NCBI GenBank assembly: GCA_012295275.1 | Contig: CM022677.1 | Location: forward strand, 2,836,007 to 2,900,006 | Length of the DNA stretch: 64,000 nt | Reading direction: 5' to 3' | Source: Chrysomallon squamiferum | Taxonomy: Eukaryota; Mollusca; Gastropoda; Neomphalida; Peltospiridae | Part shown: positions 61,600 through 64,000 of the stretch, piece by piece | Numbering within the stretch: the stretch's first letter is position 1 | Layout: every line of letters starts with the position of its first letter | Translations under genes and position numbers: made by a program | Notes under the pieces: model-generated | Seen by the model: only the letters and a program-made list of their open reading frames with translations | Database searches by the model: none | Told to the model about the DNA's origin: nothing

Positions 61600-61868
61600 A
61601 TGTTTCCGGTTTTAAAGCCATCTGACTTTTAACTTCGCCAATTTGCATAATCGGAATGACGTCACTGGAAAAGCAGCAGCAGCAGCAACATGGCGTCAAA
61701 TTCTAAATAGATATATTTTTATGATACTTATTTTATATTTTTCTGTATTTTAAAGATGAATATGATATGGATTCAGTTTATTTGGATTACTTAGACATTC
61801 TTTTCATTAAAGATAATTACTTCATTCTGGGAGACAGCTGACTTGGTAAAAAAAAAGGAAAACAACAA
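61600..61868 (+). promoter_or_regulatory. Copy B promoter and leader exon
   Basis: Keeps the octamer ATTTGCAT (61641-61648), CRE TGACGTCA (61657-61664), ATGGCG (61690) and the CAA/GTAAGT donor (61869) of copy A. The surrounding AT-rich DNA has drifted and gained indels. Confidence 0.5.
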
Positions 61869-62536
61869 GTAAGTCGATCATTTTGTATTTCGTTTTTTTT
61901 TTTCTGTTGTAACAATTACAGCATTTATTAGAATTAACATTACTTTTGCTGTTCTTTTTGTTGTTATTATTGTTATTACTACTATTATTATTACTTTATT
62001 ATTTTATTATTATTATTATTATTATTAATGATGTTGTTCTTTTTCATATTATTAAAACCACTTTGCTGCTACTACTACTACTACTACTACTATATTATCT
62101 ATATGTGTGTATATATATATAAGTATGTATGTATGTATATGTGTATGTTTGTGTGTGTATGTGTGTGTATATGTAAATGTATGAATGTATGTGTGTTTTT
62201 GTGTGCATATGTATGTATATATACGTATGTTTGTGTATGTATGTGTGTACCAATCGCCATTTTAAATATACCAGAATTTCTGACATTTTATCCATTTACT
62301 GAAAAAATTGTCGTATATACACAAAGCACACACACATATATATGTATGTATGTATATGTGTGTGTGTTTGAGTGTGTATGTGTCACTATATTTGAATATA
62401 TATTTATTTGTTTATTTATTTTTATTTATTTCTATGTAGTTATAGGCATGTAGATATATACACATATACAGAGAAACAGATATTTATTATTTATGTATAT
62501 ATTTATTTGATTTGTTTTTTTTTTTTATTTATTTAT

Positions 62537-62823
62537 TTATTTTTTTTTTTTTATTACTATATTTTGTGTGGTTAATTTACGTTTACATCTGTGAATCTCC
62601 TTATACATAAACTTCAGCTGGTTGTCAGCTTTGTAAACATTTTTCTGTTGCACTTTATTGTAATCTACAGCATCATTCTGCAAGTTGACTGAGTTAAAAA
62701 TGTCACATAGGTATACCAGATTGTTTGTGTTCTCAGTTTTGCTGATGTTCTCGTAAGCTTGTATGCAAGTTGTTTGGTGAAGAGTATGGATACCTTCACA
62801 ACAGGTTTGTGTGTTAAACAGCG
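62537..62823 (-). CDS. Candidate terminal exon of a small cysteine-containing protein (copy B)
   Basis: Same layout as 16234-16517: acceptor CATTGTTTCAG, then an open frame starting LFNTQTCCEGIHTLHQ and continuing to a stop after a poly-A-derived Lys run. Relative to copy A, two residues near the end (C and T in HTCKC) are Arg. The potential cysteine pairs therefore differ between copies. Confidence 0.38.
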
Positions 62824-62872
62824 CTGAAACAATGACAACTAGCTATCGTTTCAGCAAACAAACATTCATGTT

Positions 62873-63125
62873 ATCCATTTCTGACATTATTAATATTGTT
62901 ATTAGTATTACCAATAATAGTACTAATAGTTTTAGAGATAGTTCTAACTATAAGTAATAATAGCAGAAGTAATAGTAGTTATTGCAAACATAGTAGTAGT
63001 AGTAGTATCAGTAACAGTGGTAGTAGTAGTCAACATAATTGTAGTATTAGTTACAGTGGTTAGTAGTTGTCACAGTTGTAGTAGTATAATAATATAGTAA
63101 CAAAAGCAGTGATATGTTTGACACA
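62873..63125. repeat. (AGT)n-rich stretch
   Basis: AGTAGTAGT, AATAGTAG and TTAGTTACAGTGG words between the end of copy B and the exon at 63131. No coding. Confidence 0.75.
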
Positions 63126-63130
63126 CACAG

Positions 63131-63593
63131 GTATGGTTCGAGTGTGGGAAATCGATGTACCAGAGGGATGTGTTATCAAGAAACATGGTTGTGACAGTTT
63201 GATTGTGAAAACTGACAATGAGTTACAGAGGGATGTGTTATCAAGAAACATGGTTGTGACAGTTTGATTGTGAAAACTGACAATGAGTTACAGAGGGATG
63301 TGTTATCAAGAAACATGGTTGTGACAGTTTGATTGTGAAAACTGACAATGAGTTACAGAGGGATGTGTTATCAAGAAACATGGTTGTGACAGTTTGATTG
63401 TGAAAACTGACAATGAGTTACAGAGGGATGTGTTATCAAGAAACATGGTTGTGACAGTTTGATTGTGAAAACTGACAATGAGTTACAGAGGGATGTGTTA
63501 TCAAGAAACATGGTTGTGACAGTTGTGAAAACTGACAATGAGTTACTGAACTGCTACATGGGAGAATACATTCACATTGTCCAGTGGAATTAA
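63131..63593 (+). CDS. Beta-microseminoprotein-like terminal exon with internal 65-bp expansion
   Basis: After the acceptor TTGACACACACAG a frame with a two-base lead reads VRVWEIDVPEGCVIKKHGCD, then SLIVKTDNEL. The distal end reads LLNCYMGEYIHIVQWN and a TAA at 63591. The order PEGC, short spacer, C, hydrophobic (L/V)IVK.D, C near the end and a W-containing tail matches the C-terminal half of PSP94/beta-MSP proteins (..C.......C.Y.VV.K.DP...C....W). Between these parts the segment 63161-63545 is present six times. Since 65 is not a multiple of three, the frame breaks in the second unit. The gene as assembled would give an altered, shortened tail. The lead phase does not fit the donor of the 17078-17201 exon, so it belongs to a different gene copy. 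Confidence 0.6.
63161..63545. repeat. 65-bp exon-derived minisatellite, six copies
   Basis: Units starting CAGAGGGATGTGTTATCAAG lie at 63161, 63226, 63291, 63356, 63421 and 63486, exactly 65 bp apart and essentially identical. The last lacks a few bases (TTGATTG region). Confidence 0.97.
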
Positions 63594-63669
63594 CACTACA
63601 GCATTAATGTTTGTAATTCACAGAATTAAATTAATCAACCCTTCACGAAATATTAGTTTTCTGTCGGGA

Positions 63670-64000
63670 ACTGTGTAGATTGAAATGTATCTATCTAGCT
63701 GTCTGATGGTATGTCTGTCTGTCTGTCTATCTAACTACTTATATCGCAGTGTATGTTTATCTATCTCTCTGTCAGTCTGTGTGTCTCTCTGTCTTTCCAT
63801 TTCTGTATCTCCATTCATGTGTGTCTCTAATTCTGTATATGTATTTGTATCTATCTGTCTGTCTATCAGTATGTCTATATATGTATATATAGATGCACAC
63901 ACACACACACACACACATGTACACACACACACACACATGTACACACACAACACATACACACATACACACACATGTACACACACACATACACACATGCACA
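63670..64000. repeat. (TCTG)/(TATC) and (CA)n microsatellites
   Basis: Imperfect TCTGTCTATC tetranucleotides are followed from about 63893 by (CA)n with ATGTA interruptions, running off the window end. Confidence 0.95.

Larger units (their letters stand above)
55620..62872. repeat. Segmental duplication, copy B
   Basis: Collinear with 1-6320 and then, without interruption, with 15800-16566. The junction is at 62065 (ACCACTTTG/CTGCTACTAC). Copy B differs by minisatellite copy number, small indels and scattered substitutions. Confidence 0.93.

Overview
This window is AT-rich animal nuclear DNA, gene-poor and crowded with micro- and minisatellites. There are no operons, no rRNA genes and no convincing intact tRNA gene. 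The content points to a lophotrochozoan, most likely a mollusc and plausibly a cephalopod. Reasons: secreted beta-microseminoprotein (PSP94)-like exons, a BIR/UBA inhibitor-of-apoptosis relative, tRNA-like SINE fragments, long (GT)n, (CT)n, (TTA)n and (TATG)n tracts, and copies of a GAGTTATTTCCC motif I associate with molluscs. The species is inferred. A 200-base run of N at 38801-39000 marks an assembly gap.

Layout. 1-6320 is the left part of a large duplicated block (copy A). It holds a compact CRE/octamer/ETS promoter with a leader exon near 5.9-6.1 kb. 6321-15800 is about 9.5 kb of satellites, SINE-like pieces, telomere-like repeats and minisatellites, absent from the second copy. 15800-16566 resumes the duplicated block and carries a minus-strand cysteine-containing exon. 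17078-17201 is a well-bounded exon of a beta-microseminoprotein-like secreted protein. 17.8-25.7 kb is mostly repeats, with a LINE relic and a CpG-rich stretch that may be a minus-strand first exon. 25727-26793 is a 66-bp minisatellite. It is followed by a decayed minus-strand retrotransposon gag and a solitary LTR-like element. 29.5-35.5 kb contains the 3' part of an unrecognised plus-strand multi-exon gene, with a dead piggyBac transposase in one intron.

After the gap, 39-44 kb is mainly repeats with two small CpG-rich start-codon contexts. 44372-45053 is a BIR-domain gene whose UBA-encoding downstream part is separated by a stop codon and then a frameshift. 46-53 kb is dominated by minisatellites, including about 28 copies of a 95-bp unit. 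54713-62872 is copy B of the duplicated block, beginning with an 18-bp telomere-like array. At 63131-63593 a terminal beta-microseminoprotein-like exon has been invaded by six copies of its own 65-bp internal segment.

The coding content is sparse and much of it is broken. The most interesting content is the pair of beta-microseminoprotein-like exons just beyond the two ends of the duplicated block, and the repeated birth of minisatellites from otherwise unique, sometimes exonic, sequence. Similarity statements were made by eye; no database was searched.
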